Virus record (IMG/VR): IMGVR_UViG_3300022073_000023
Span: 1-45,650 of that record
DNA: 45,650 nt
Strand: one strand, 5' to 3'
Source: a virus
Shown: positions 14,915 to 21,509 of the stretch, piece by piece
How the letters are laid out: every line of letters starts with the position of its first letter
Numbering within the stretch: position 1 is the stretch's first letter
The notes under the pieces: generated by a model
Seen by the model: only the letters and a program-made list of their open reading frames with translations
Told to the model about the DNA's origin: nothing
The model's database searches: none
Translations under genes and position numbers: made by a program

Positions 14915-15046
14915 TCACTTCGACAGATAGCGGGTGATGAGTGTGCGGATGAGCGTCGAGGCGTCTGACCCTTCTTCTTCGGCGCGCTCCTTGAGCCGTC
15001 GCCAGGTTTCGTCGTCGAGCCGGAAGTTCCTGAGTGGGGTTGCCAT
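14915..15046 (-). CDS. Ribbon-helix-helix protein, 43 residues
   Basis: A short frame from ATG 15046 to TGA 14915. It encodes MATPLRNFRLDDETWRRLKE followed by RAEEEGSDASTLIRTLITRY and LSK. The RLDDETWRRLKERAEEEG...STLIRTLI pattern is a CopG/Arc-like ribbon-helix-helix DNA-binding domain. It sits 3 bases after the next upstream gene. It is likely a small transcriptional regulator of this gene cluster or of the methyltransferase that follows (inference). Confidence 0.85.
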   Translation of the reverse strand: MATPLRNFRLDDETWRRLKERAEEEGSDASTLIRTLITRYLSK

Positions 15047-15049
15047 GGG

Positions 15050-15394
15050 TCAGGCGGCCAGCCACTTGGCGAGGACCTTCGCGGCGCGGGCCTCGTCCTG
15101 GTTGTCGCTGACGGGCTTGCGGAACTGGCGGAACTCGCCGTCGAGGCGGGCGGCGCCCTGGATTTCGAGGCGACGGCCATTCTCGTTCACGATCACGTAC
15201 GTGGTCTCGTTCTGGCCCTTGCAGACCATGACCTGGACGCGGTCGAGGTGAATGTCGTGTCCGGTGTAGCCGTAGTCGTCAACGGTGGTGTAGCGGGCGT
15301 GGATCGTGTTCGACAGGGCGAACTCGAAGGTCAGGCGCTCGCGGCCGAGGTAGTTGCGGGTGGTGCGGTTCTGGATGGTGGCGGTGGTGTTCAT
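15050..15394 (-). CDS. Hypothetical protein, middle region
   Basis: 114 residues from ATG 15394, with AAGGAGAG upstream. N-terminal half is beta-rich (LTFEFALSNTIHARYTTVDDYGYTGHDIHLDRVQVMV), then TYVIVNENGRRLEIQGAARL and a basic C terminus EARAAKVLAKWLAA. No family recognised. A candidate promoter lies in the 159-base gap upstream, so it may head a transcription unit with the RHH protein and methyltransferase. Confidence 0.75.
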   Translation of the reverse strand: MNTTATIQNRTTRNYLGRERLTFEFALSNTIHARYTTVDDYGYTGHDIHLDRVQVMVCKGQNETTYVIVNENGRRLEIQGAARLDGEFRQFRKPVSDNQDEARAAKVLAKWLAA

Positions 15395-15419
15395 GGTCTT
15401 TCCTCTCCTTGGTGTGTAC

Positions 15420-15450
15420 CCACAGCCTACATGGCGTAGGTACGGGATGC
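15420..15450 (-). promoter_or_regulatory. Candidate promoter upstream of 15394 gene
   Basis: Minus strand TTGCAT, 17 bases, TAGGCT; the spacer and -10 contain the inverted repeat CCTAC-gccat-GTAGG. Both hexamers match consensus only in part. The gap 15395-15553 otherwise holds a Shine-Dalgarno-like AAGGAGAG near 15480 without a convincing gene. Confidence 0.3.
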
Positions 15451-15553
15451 AACTCCCATCATCTGCGAGGCACGCTCTCTCCTTGTGCGCCGTTTTGGGG
15501 CGGGTTTGTGGCCCTGGTGGCAGTCCGGGACCTGACTGGTGGTTGCGGGCTTC

Positions 15554-16777
15554 CTAGCGGGCGTACAGGGCTTGTCGTGTGCTGTTGCTAACCTCGTCCG
15601 CCGTCCACGGGAACGGGCCGCCAGCCCACAACATCTTCGGCCAACGGCGGCCACGGTCACGGTCTCCACGCCAGCGGACGACCTCGGCGGTCTGGATGCG
15701 GCCCGTCTCGTCCTGGTCCTTCGGGGCCAGCCCGAAACCGAACTCGGGCCAGCCCATGAGCGCCGCCGACCCGCGAGGGGCCAGGTTGCGTTCCCCCATG
15801 CTGCCCTTCGGGGCGTGAGCTTCCATCGCGAGCACGAGGCCCCGGTCCCGGAGTGTGTCCAGTGCGGCGATCAGCGGGGCGGCTTCCTCGTCGTTGTTGA
15901 TGCCGTTCGGGGTGAGCCGGTACAGGGGGCCAATGACCAGGATCTCGGGCTGGTACTGGTCCACGAGCCGGTGCACGAGCCCCAGGTCGCGGTCTTTGCG
16001 AAGGTCCATGCGCGCCCCAGTGTGGACGTGGACGTAGTCGCGGGGGGAACCGAGGCCACCGCGTTCGGCGACGACAGCGATTCCCCGGGTCTCACGCCGC
16101 CACTGACGTTCGGAGTTCTCCACGTCAACGAACAGCACCCGGATCTGACGGTCCAACTGGTCGAGGGTGACGGGGTTGAGGCCGGCGGCTGCGCAGATGC
16201 CGATCTGCCGGAGCCACGTCGTCTTGCCCAGCCCCTCATAGCCGGTGAGGATCAGCCGGTCCCCACGTTCGAACAGTCCGGGGATGACCCAGTCCTCGGG
16301 TTCGTCCTCCGTTTCCAGGATCTCGCGGAGCGTCTTAGCGGCCAGGGTGGTGCCGCCGGTCGCCCCGTCCCGGATCTGCGTGAGCGCGGCCAGCATCTCG
16401 GACACAGAGTCAGCGACGGGGGTGCCGGTGTCCGAGATCCGCTGGTGCATCTGCCCGACCATGAGGCCGAGACGGTAGCGGAGTGCCCCGTCCCGGACCT
16501 GGTCGGCGAGGGTGGGGGCGACGGTGGCGGAGCTGATGGCTTCCTGCCACCGGTAGAGGTCCACGAGGTCTACGCCCCGCAGGCCGGCGGTGGTGGCCCG
16601 CTGGTGCACGGTGATCGGGTTTACGGTCCCCGCTTCGGCGTACTCGGTGAGGATGGCCGTGTAGAGGTGCTGGTAGCGGGGGTCGATGAAGTCCTCGGCG
16701 TCGGCGCGGCCACGGGTGAGGGTGACGGCGTCGGGGTAGGCGAGGCAGGTGGCGATGAGCATCTGCTCTGGTGTCAT
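15554..16777 (-). CDS. Replicative DNA helicase, DnaB-like
   Basis: 407 residues from ATG 16777; the upstream extension of the frame is low-complexity and lies in the preceding gene. DnaB N-terminal domain (MTPEQMLIATCLAYPDAV..., AEDFIDPRYQHLYTAI), then RecA-like core: Walker A GYEGLGKTT (179-187), FVDVE (216-220), LVIGPLYRLTP (Walker B region, 280-290). It unwinds DNA at the phage fork. The start follows the replisome-organiser stop by one base, so the pair probably act as loader and helicase. Confidence 0.88.
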   Translation of the reverse strand: MTPEQMLIATCLAYPDAVTLTRGRADAEDFIDPRYQHLYTAILTEYAEAGTVNPITVHQRATTAGLRGVDLVDLYRWQEAISSATVAPTLADQVRDGALRYRLGLMVGQMHQRISDTGTPVADSVSEMLAALTQIRDGATGGTTLAAKTLREILETEDEPEDWVIPGLFERGDRLILTGYEGLGKTTWLRQIGICAAAGLNPVTLDQLDRQIRVLFVDVENSERQWRRETRGIAVVAERGGLGSPRDYVHVHTGARMDLRKDRDLGLVHRLVDQYQPEILVIGPLYRLTPNGINNDEEAAPLIAALDTLRDRGLVLAMEAHAPKGSMGERNLAPRGSAALMGWPEFGFGLAPKDQDETGRIQTAEVVRWRGDRDRGRRWPKMLWAGGPFPWTADEVSNSTRQALYAR

Positions 16778-16778
16778 G

Positions 16779-17510
16779 TCAGAAGTCCATTCGTCCGGTG
16801 ATGCGGTGCGGGGGTGTGGCCTTGGATGGGGCGGGGGTCTCGTCTGCCCATCGTTCCCCGTTGAGCCACGTTGCGGGGTTGGCGATGAACTTGGGGTCAG
16901 TGCCGCGGGTGGCTGCGATGTAGCGGTCTCGGCCTGCGATGAGCGTGTCAAGGTCGGTCTTCTTCAAGGCCGCCTTGAATGCTCTCTCCGCCGCGCCCTT
17001 GCCAACCTTCTTCGGGTAGGCGGCATACCAGGTCGCGAACTTGCTCTCGTCTTCTCTTCTCTTCTCTTCTCTTCTCTGCATCTGATTTGCATCCGCCTTG
17101 CTATCCACCTTGGATGCACTTTGCACACCCGAAGAGCCCCCCCACCGCTTCTGCGCGGCTTCGGATCGCTTCTGAGAAACGTGCTCTGCCTGGCGCGCGG
17201 TCTGGTTGTGCTCCAGGTAGTCGTGGACGTATACCTTGCCCTCGGCGGGCTGCGGGCACCTCTCGCACCCATGCCCAGCCTCGTGCCACATGCCCGCCTC
17301 GATCAGCGCGCGCTCATCCTCCTTAGTGCCGCCCACCTTTCGGCGCGCCACGGACGGGTTGATATGCCCGTCCGTGAGGTGCTGGGAGCAGTAGAGGATG
17401 GATGCAAGATGCATGAGAGGTGCAGTGCTACTGACATCCAAAATGTCGAGCATCTTCGGGTTGTCCAGGTAGCCCCGGTCGATCTTCACCCACAGTCTGC
17501 GGTCGCTCAC
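16779..17510 (-). CDS. Replisome organiser / helicase-loader-like replication protein
   Basis: 243 residues from GTG 17510, which forms a GTGA overlap with the HNH gene. N-terminal domain VSDRRLWVKIDRGYLDNPKM... with VARRKVGGTKEDERALIEAGMWHE resembles phage replication initiators (winged-helix type). A highly charged linker (RREEKRREDE) is encoded by a pentanucleotide repeat. The C-terminal ATWYAAYPKKVGKGAAERAF and FIANPATWLNGERW are typical of DnaC/DnaD-like phage loaders. It sits directly before the helicase. Confidence 0.85.
   Translation of the reverse strand: MSDRRLWVKIDRGYLDNPKMLDILDVSSTAPLMHLASILYCSQHLTDGHINPSVARRKVGGTKEDERALIEAGMWHEAGHGCERCPQPAEGKVYVHDYLEHNQTARQAEHVSQKRSEAAQKRWGGSSGVQSASKVDSKADANQMQRREEKRREDESKFATWYAAYPKKVGKGAAERAFKAALKKTDLDTLIAGRDRYIAATRGTDPKFIANPATWLNGERWADETPAPSKATPPHRITGRMDF
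17050..17077. repeat. Pentanucleotide tandem repeat (CTTCT)x5
   Basis: About five tandem copies of CTTCT on the plus strand lie inside the replication-protein gene, where they encode the Arg/Glu/Lys linker. A one-unit slip would shift the reading frame before the C-terminal domain. Confidence 0.85.
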
Positions 17511-17965
17511 CAGCGGTCCCCCTTTGCTCTGTTGCACGGGCCGCACAAGAGCTGGAGGTTGTCCAGGCTGTGCGTTCCACCCTTTGACCAGGGCTTGATG
17601 TGGTCGATCTGCGGTTCGTCGGTGGAGCCGCACTGGGCGCACATGCCGCCCGCCCGAAGGATGACGGTGGCGCGGATGCGACTGGGGATTTTTGGTCGCC
17701 AGTCTCCCGCGATGAAGCGGCACAGGTCTGCGTGGGCATACGTCACGTCGTCGCCTACGACGGCCCAAAGGCCGCATTCGACAAGGGCTGCAATGTCCTT
17801 GTCCGATGCGCCGAAGTTTCGCGCCACGGCGATTGGCGTTCGCCCGGCGGTGCGGTGCTTGGCGCTCCATGACCCGCACATGGTCCAGATGCCGATCTGG
17901 TGCAGGGTGAGGCCCTGTGCGGCGGGGTGGCTAGCGAAGTCGCTACTTACGTCGAAGCGGGGCAT
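17507..17965 (-). CDS. HNH endonuclease with initiator-like N-terminal domain
   Basis: 152 residues. The C-terminal part is an HNH domain: GMCAQCGSTDEPQIDHIKPWSKGGTHSLDNLQLLCGPCNRAKGD with both CxxC pairs and the DH catalytic motif. The N-terminal 95 residues (VSSDFASHPAAQGLTLHQIGIW, AVARNFGASDKDIAALVECGLWA) follow the same layout as the N terminus of the neighbouring replication protein. The gene overlaps both neighbours (GTGA and one base). It may nick DNA in replication, or be a homing enzyme that captured an initiator domain. Confidence 0.85.
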   Translation of the reverse strand: MPRFDVSSDFASHPAAQGLTLHQIGIWTMCGSWSAKHRTAGRTPIAVARNFGASDKDIAALVECGLWAVVGDDVTYAHADLCRFIAGDWRPKIPSRIRATVILRAGGMCAQCGSTDEPQIDHIKPWSKGGTHSLDNLQLLCGPCNRAKGDRW

Positions 17966-18174
17966 CAGTCGGCCACCTCCGCACGTTCGAGCATCTTGCG
18001 GACGCCGGATTCGGTCATCTCATAGGCGTCGGCGATCTCCTTGTTGGTGAGGCCGTGTTCGCGGGAGATGCGGGCGAAGTAGACGCGCTGGGCGTAGTGC
18101 GTCTGGTAGTTCTTGTGCGCCATGCGCAGGAACTCGCGCGCAAGGGTGGCGCGGTCCTCGTTGGGTACACTCAT
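17965..18174 (-). CDS. Small helix-turn-helix protein
   Basis: 69 residues from ATG 18174, with AAGGAGGG 7 bases upstream. The C-terminal half is a clear HTH: RISREHGLTNKEIADAYEMTESGVRKMLERAEV. It is the first gene of the replication operon, downstream of a strong promoter and a 12-bp leader hairpin. The start codon is centred in an inverted repeat GTACAC-tcat-GTGTAC (18165-18180), which could be its own operator or control its translation. Confidence 0.82.
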   Translation of the reverse strand: MSVPNEDRATLAREFLRMAHKNYQTHYAQRVYFARISREHGLTNKEIADAYEMTESGVRKMLERAEVAD

Positions 18175-18211
18175 GTGTACGCCCTCCTTGTCTGTGTCAA
18201 GTGAGCGGCTA

Positions 18212-18245
18212 GGCCCCGGAGAGTGTTGGCGCGCTCTCCGGGGCC
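18212..18245 (-). other. Leader hairpin of the replication operon
   Basis: Perfect 12-bp stem GGCCCCGGAGAG (18212-18223) with CTCTCCGGGGCC (18234-18245), 10-base loop. It lies about 11 nt into the predicted leader transcript and is not followed by T residues on the minus strand. Confidence 0.6.
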
Positions 18246-18262
18246 GTCTTCTGTTGCCCACC

Positions 18263-18290
18263 ATTATAGCCCGAATCGGACAAATGTCCT
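18263..18290 (-). promoter_or_regulatory. Promoter of the replication operon with operator-like palindrome
   Basis: The minus strand has a perfect -10 TATAAT (18268-18263). With a 16-base spacer the -35 is AGGACA (four of six). The -35 and spacer contain the inverted repeat GGACA-tt-TGTCC (18279-18290), a likely repressor or activator site. The predicted start is near 18256, giving an 82-base leader before the HTH gene. Confidence 0.7.
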
Positions 18291-18310
18291 AATCCGAATG
18301 TGCACGCGGG

Positions 18311-18541
18311 TCACTCACTGGCGGGCCGATTAAAGGGCCGCACTCCGAGTCTGCCGGCGCGCAGGTCGTCGAGGTCGATTTCTCCGACGCGTCCGGTTCG
18401 GCGTCGTCGCGCTTCGAGCCATGCTGCGGCTGCGGCACGGTTGTGTTCAGTGGTGGCGCGCGGCATGTCGTGGCCGATGGGCAGCTTCCAACTGTTGAGC
18501 GGGTCGGCGTTGGTGGTGCGGATACGGCGGGCCTCGGTCAT
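18311..18541 (-). CDS. Hypothetical basic protein
   Basis: 76 residues; ATGA overlap with the upstream gene. Basic helix RAAAAAWLEARRRRTGRVGEIDLDDLRAGRLGVRPF. The motif NRAAAAAWLEARRRRTG suggests nucleic-acid contact but no family is recognised. It ends the chain of overlapping small genes (18311-20802), just upstream of the replication promoter. Confidence 0.75.
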   Translation of the reverse strand: MTEARRIRTTNADPLNSWKLPIGHDMPRATTEHNRAAAAAWLEARRRRTGRVGEIDLDDLRAGRLGVRPFNRPASE

Positions 18542-18870
18542 GCTTCCTCCAGGGCGTGGTGATGGGTGCCGAAGCGGTGCCAGGTGTCGGATTCCTTGAC
18601 GATTCGCCTCGCCTCATGCGGTGGCAGGTTGATGATTTCGGATAGGGCGCGGGCGCGATAGCATAATGCCTGCCAGTAGTGGGCGGCGCACTCGGCGTCC
18701 GTGAGGCGCTTGTCCCGTCCGACCACGATGCTCTCGGTGTATTTCCACCGGGCGTCATCCCACGCTTCTCTCGCGGCCAGCCTTTCCTCGTGGCCCACGT
18801 CATCCCCCGAGAACTTCGGTGATCGTCCGGGGTGTGGCGGCGCTTCCGTGTAGGGCATGGGGCGTGTCAT
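18538..18870 (-). CDS. Hypothetical protein
   Basis: 110 residues, overlapping both neighbours by 4 bases. Helical middle (HEERLAAREAWDDARWKYTESIVVGRDKRLTDAECAAHYWQALCYRARALSEI) and a C-terminal His-rich tail (WHRFGTHHHALEEA). The overall pattern is helical; I recognise no domain. Confidence 0.75.
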   Translation of the reverse strand: MTRPMPYTEAPPHPGRSPKFSGDDVGHEERLAAREAWDDARWKYTESIVVGRDKRLTDAECAAHYWQALCYRARALSEIINLPPHEARRIVKESDTWHRFGTHHHALEEA

Positions 18871-19088
18871 TCCTGGTTCCTTACGATCGTGTCGAGCATC
18901 TGTTCGGCTCGGGCTTGGTGGATGGCGCGTTCGGCGTTGAGTGTGGCGGTGAGGCCGGCGCGGTCGAGGTCCGCCCAGATGGTGCGCAAAGCTGCTTCGG
19001 CGTGGTGTGCGCTGTCCCGGTCGTGCCAGTCACCGGAGATGTAAGCGAGGCCCGTGGGGGTGACGCTCAAATGAGGGCGACGGGTCAT
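18867..19088 (-). CDS. Hypothetical protein
   Basis: 73 residues, overlaps of 4 bases on both sides. A beta-type opening MTRRPHLSVTPTGLAYISGDW is followed by a helix HHAEAALRTIWADLDRAGLTATLNAERAIHQARAEQMLDTIV. Function unknown; translation is supported by the overlap chain. Confidence 0.72.
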   Translation of the reverse strand: MTRRPHLSVTPTGLAYISGDWHDRDSAHHAEAALRTIWADLDRAGLTATLNAERAIHQARAEQMLDTIVRNQE

Positions 19089-19366
19089 CGTTCATCCTTG
19101 CGCTCGACGGTGCAGGACCAGTGGTTCGGGTGGGACCCCTCAGTCCAGGTGGTTGTGTCGTCGCCCTGGTGAACGGTGAACTCGGTGATGTAGTGCAGGT
19201 TCAGGGGCCGGAGCCCGATCCACGCTGAGGCCGACCACACACCGTCATCGTCCCGGGTGGCCGACTTGAACCGTTCGGCCTCGCCGGTGCCCCAGTAGGT
19301 CACGTCGGTGATGGTGGCTCCGTGGAAATCGGGCAGCAGGTCCAGGATCAGTGGGCGGCGGGTCAT
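19085..19366 (-). CDS. Hypothetical protein, beta-rich
   Basis: 93 residues, MTRRPLILDLLPDFHGATITDVTYWGTGEAERF, then alternating beta strands (VWSASAWIGLRPLNLHYITEFTVHQGDD) to HWSCTVERKDER. It shares the start MTRRP with the next gene. No recognised family. ATGA overlaps both neighbours. Confidence 0.72.
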   Translation of the reverse strand: MTRRPLILDLLPDFHGATITDVTYWGTGEAERFKSATRDDDGVWSASAWIGLRPLNLHYITEFTVHQGDDTTTWTEGSHPNHWSCTVERKDER

Positions 19367-19731
19367 GCTGCCTCTTCCTCTCGGTTAGCGATTTCGAGTA
19401 GCACGTCCGCGTGGCACGGCTGATCGAGTGGGCACGAGCACGCCAGGTTCTTCCCAGCCAGCTCGGCGCTGGCCTCCGTCTCGGTGAAGCCGAGGACATT
19501 GGGGTGATTGAGCAGTTGCCAACGGAATGATCCGGTGGCGTGCGCGTTGGCGGCGGGTACTGACTCGAATGCGGTGCAGCTGATCGGGTCTGTCACCGTT
19601 GCCCGGCCATCCTCATGTGGGGTGACCTTCCACGGGTTGCCCCACTTTGTTCCCCGGCCCACGTAAACCGTGTTCTCGGGCATCCGCCAGCCTTTCGTGC
19701 GCTGACGTTGAATGCGGTGCGGGGTGCTCAT
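19363..19731 (-). CDS. DUF4326 domain protein
   Basis: 122 residues. The DUF4326 signature is plain: RIQRQRTKGWRMPENTVYVGRGTKWGNPW at the N terminus and ELAGKNLACSCPLDQPCHADVLLEIAN at the C terminus, with the conserved CxC...CH set. The domain is widespread in phages and bacteria and is thought to relate to nucleotide/ribose chemistry, but no activity is firmly assigned. Overlaps both neighbours by 4 bases. Confidence 0.9.
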   Translation of the reverse strand: MSTPHRIQRQRTKGWRMPENTVYVGRGTKWGNPWKVTPHEDGRATVTDPISCTAFESVPAANAHATGSFRWQLLNHPNVLGFTETEASAELAGKNLACSCPLDQPCHADVLLEIANREEEAA

Positions 19732-20060
19732 GTTTCCTCCTTGGCGCTGATGCGGTAGACCCAGGTGATGCCGATGTCACTGCCCTGCCAGGTGAGGGCA
19801 ACGGCACGGCCAGGGTGGATGGTGGGGTCGGGGTCGTCGCCACAGGTGTAGTCCAAGCGACCGGGGGCGTTGGTCCACTCGACGGCCCAGCAGTCGTGTC
19901 CGGGGGTGTTGGGGTGGCGCGGGTCGTGGTCACCACATCCCCGGTCATCCCAGCCTTCGGTGTCGCAGTCTGGCCTGGCACGGCAGGCGGCATTAGGTGG
20001 GGCGGTGCAGACGATGCGGGTTCCGTCGTCGCTGATCTTGTGTCCGGCCATGCGGGTCAT
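19728..20060 (-). CDS. Cysteine-rich hypothetical protein
   Basis: 110 residues with six Cys and several His/Asp: CTAPPNAACRARPDCDTEGW, DRGCGDHDPRH, HDCWAVEW, YTCGDDPDP. The C terminus is beta-type (GRAVALTWQGSDIGITWVYRIS). The Cys/His/Asp spacing suggests metal binding or disulphides, family unknown. ATGA coupled. Confidence 0.75.
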   Translation of the reverse strand: MTRMAGHKISDDGTRIVCTAPPNAACRARPDCDTEGWDDRGCGDHDPRHPNTPGHDCWAVEWTNAPGRLDYTCGDDPDPTIHPGRAVALTWQGSDIGITWVYRISAKEET

Positions 20061-20524
20061 GCCGTCACCCCCAGCAAGGACCGCAGGGACTCGGCCTGAC
20101 GGGTCAGCCGGTGCAGCTCCGCACCCGTCTCCACGTCCCGCACCATCGCGGCCTCACGACGGGCCTGGATGCGGATGTTCACCGCACCCCCATACGCCGC
20201 CATGTCCGTGGTGTCCGGGTGGGACAGACGGGACTGAAGGAGGGCGATCCGCTCCTCGATGGAGGCGAGGCGGGCGCGTCGGGCCGGAGCCTTCTCCCTG
20301 GCCTTCACGGCCTCGGCCTGACGCTTCTCGATAGCAGCTGCCAGGCGGCGTTCCGCGACGTTGTGGTGACGACGACACAACAGCCCATCCGTGGCCGGGC
20401 GCTTGCACTCTGCGCCCTTCGAATCGATCCATGCCGGGCAGTGGCCGGCGGTCTCGGGCAGTTGGGCCAGTGGCAGGGCAACCTGCGCGGCGAGAGCCTT
20501 CTGGAGGGTCGTGGTGGCGGTCAT
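20057..20524 (-). CDS. Zinc-cluster coiled-coil protein
   Basis: 155 residues. A short Cys/His cluster HCPAWIDSKGAECKRPATDGLLCRRHHNVAERR (about 28-60) precedes a long basic coiled coil (AAAIEKRQAEAVKAREKAPARRARLASIEERIALLQSRL) and a second helix (RREAAMVRDVETGAELHRLTRQAESLRSL). The GLLCRRHH pattern occurs in many small actinophage proteins. Function unknown. Confidence 0.78.
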   Translation of the reverse strand: MTATTTLQKALAAQVALPLAQLPETAGHCPAWIDSKGAECKRPATDGLLCRRHHNVAERRLAAAIEKRQAEAVKAREKAPARRARLASIEERIALLQSRLSHPDTTDMAAYGGAVNIRIQARREAAMVRDVETGAELHRLTRQAESLRSLLGVTA

Positions 20525-20802
20525 GCGATCACCTTTTCGCAGATGGTGGCGAGTCGGGCGGCGGCGGACTTCTCGGCGCGCCGGAATGTGCGGGCCTCGT
20601 CCACGTCACAGGTAGCCGCGTCAGCGTCAACCCAGGACCATTCCTTCGCGGCCACCAACGCGTCGTAGACGTGCTCACGGCCCTTCTCCGTGCCGCGCAT
20701 CCCGGTCAGGAACGCGCGGATCACGGGGGCGTCACGCTCCGGGATGCCGCCCTCCGACGCCCACCCTTGAAGCGCATAAACCAGTTCGGTTGTGCTAATC
20801 AT
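20521..20802 (-). CDS. Hypothetical protein
   Basis: 93 residues from ATG 20802. MISTTELVYALQGWASEGGIPERDAPVIRAFLTGMRGTEKGREHVYDALVAAKEW then a charged helix to ICEKVIA. All-helical, acidic; no family recognised. Four-base overlap with the downstream gene. Confidence 0.73.
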   Translation of the reverse strand: MISTTELVYALQGWASEGGIPERDAPVIRAFLTGMRGTEKGREHVYDALVAAKEWSWVDADAATCDVDEARTFRRAEKSAAARLATICEKVIA

Positions 20803-20805
20803 CGG

Positions 20806-21048
20806 TCAGTTCTCCTTAGTGATCGGGCGGCGGATCGTGAGGGTGCCGGCACCGACGGACGTGAGCCACATGCCGCCCTCGGTCCACCAGGCGCCGTATT
20901 CGTCCTGGTGGTGCGCGATGCCCTCGTGGGAGGACCTGACGGTCACGCCGTCAATCTCCTGCACCCACTTCCAGGTGAGGTGGTCTCCGGAGCGCACGTC
21001 GTTCCGGGTGGCGTTCTCGATGACCTGCATGTTCTGGTCGTTCATCAT
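20806..21048 (-). CDS. Hypothetical protein, paralogue of the 29575-29832 product
   Basis: 80 residues from ATG 21048 (AAGGAGAG upstream; a second ATG follows at once). QVIENATRNDVRSGDHLTW, GIAHHQDEYGAWW and a C-terminal LTIRRPITKEN closely match the protein at 29575-29832. The 3' ends share 27 identical bases (20819-20845 with 29588-29614), so the pair arose by duplication or exchange. The RSGDHLTW/GIAHH core looks like a small beta barrel; function unknown. Confidence 0.8.
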   Translation of the reverse strand: MMNDQNMQVIENATRNDVRSGDHLTWKWVQEIDGVTVRSSHEGIAHHQDEYGAWWTEGGMWLTSVGAGTLTIRRPITKEN

Positions 21049-21070
21049 TCTCTCCTTGTGGTAGTGCAGG

Positions 21071-21346
21071 TTAGTTGGTTCTGGCGTTCTCGAAGGCGTG
21101 GCGCATGAGGAGTGCGTCGTAGCTTGCTTCGAGTTGGCCGAGTTGCCGGCGGGCGCGTCTGGCCCGTCCTTCTGCTGCCCGCAAGTCACGGGTCAGTTTG
21201 CGGATCTGTTCGTCCTTCTGGCGGGAAGCAGCGTGGGTTGCCGCCACTTCCTGCCAGGCCTTGTCGCGTTCGGTGCGGGCTTTGCGGATGAGCTGCCCGG
21301 CCTCGTGCTCGATGTAGCGGAATACGGCGGCCGCGTCGGCGCTCAT
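21071..21346 (-). CDS. Coiled-coil protein
   Basis: 91 residues from ATG 21346. Nearly all helix: VFRYIEHEAGQLIRKARTERDKAWQEVAATHAASRQKDEQIRKLTRDLRAAEGRARRARRQLGQLEASYDALLMRH. Heptad-like charged pattern over about 70 residues. Start overlaps the stop of the upstream gene (ATGA). Role unknown; possibly a scaffold or partner protein. Confidence 0.75.
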   Translation of the reverse strand: MSADAAAVFRYIEHEAGQLIRKARTERDKAWQEVAATHAASRQKDEQIRKLTRDLRAAEGRARRARRQLGQLEASYDALLMRHAFENARTN

Positions 21347-21495
21347 GTCCAGGCCCCCCGCTTGGCGATGAGGCGGGTCATGCGTTCCACCTGCTTCTGT
21401 CGTTCCTCTTCTTCCCGCTTGGCACGTTCGGCCTGCGCGGCCTCCCACGCGTTCCGGTACGGGTGCCACGCGGCCTGCGCCTTGGTGTCGTTCAC
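21343..21495 (-). CDS. Small charged helical protein
   Basis: A 50-residue frame from GTG 21495, with AAGGAGTAATC upstream, to TGA at 21343. It reads MNDTKAQAAWHPYRNAWEAA then QAERAKREEEERQKQVERMT and RLIAKRGAWT. It is a single charged helix, coupled by ATGA to the coiled-coil gene that follows. The two may be partners. Confidence 0.7.
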   Translation of the reverse strand: MNDTKAQAAWHPYRNAWEAAQAERAKREEEERQKQVERMTRLIAKRGAWT

Positions 21496-21509
21496 GATTA
21501 CTCCTTGGG

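Noticed and set aside
14182-15180. Longer start for the cytosine methyltransferase frame
   Set aside because: The upstream extension is Ser/Pro-rich shadow sequence across the RHH gene; ATG 14859 with a good ribosome site starts at motif I.
15427-15669. Small basic minus-strand protein after the helicase gene
   Set aside because: Most of it overlaps the helicase C terminus in another frame; the AAGGAGAG near 15480 leads only to a 4- or 11-codon frame.
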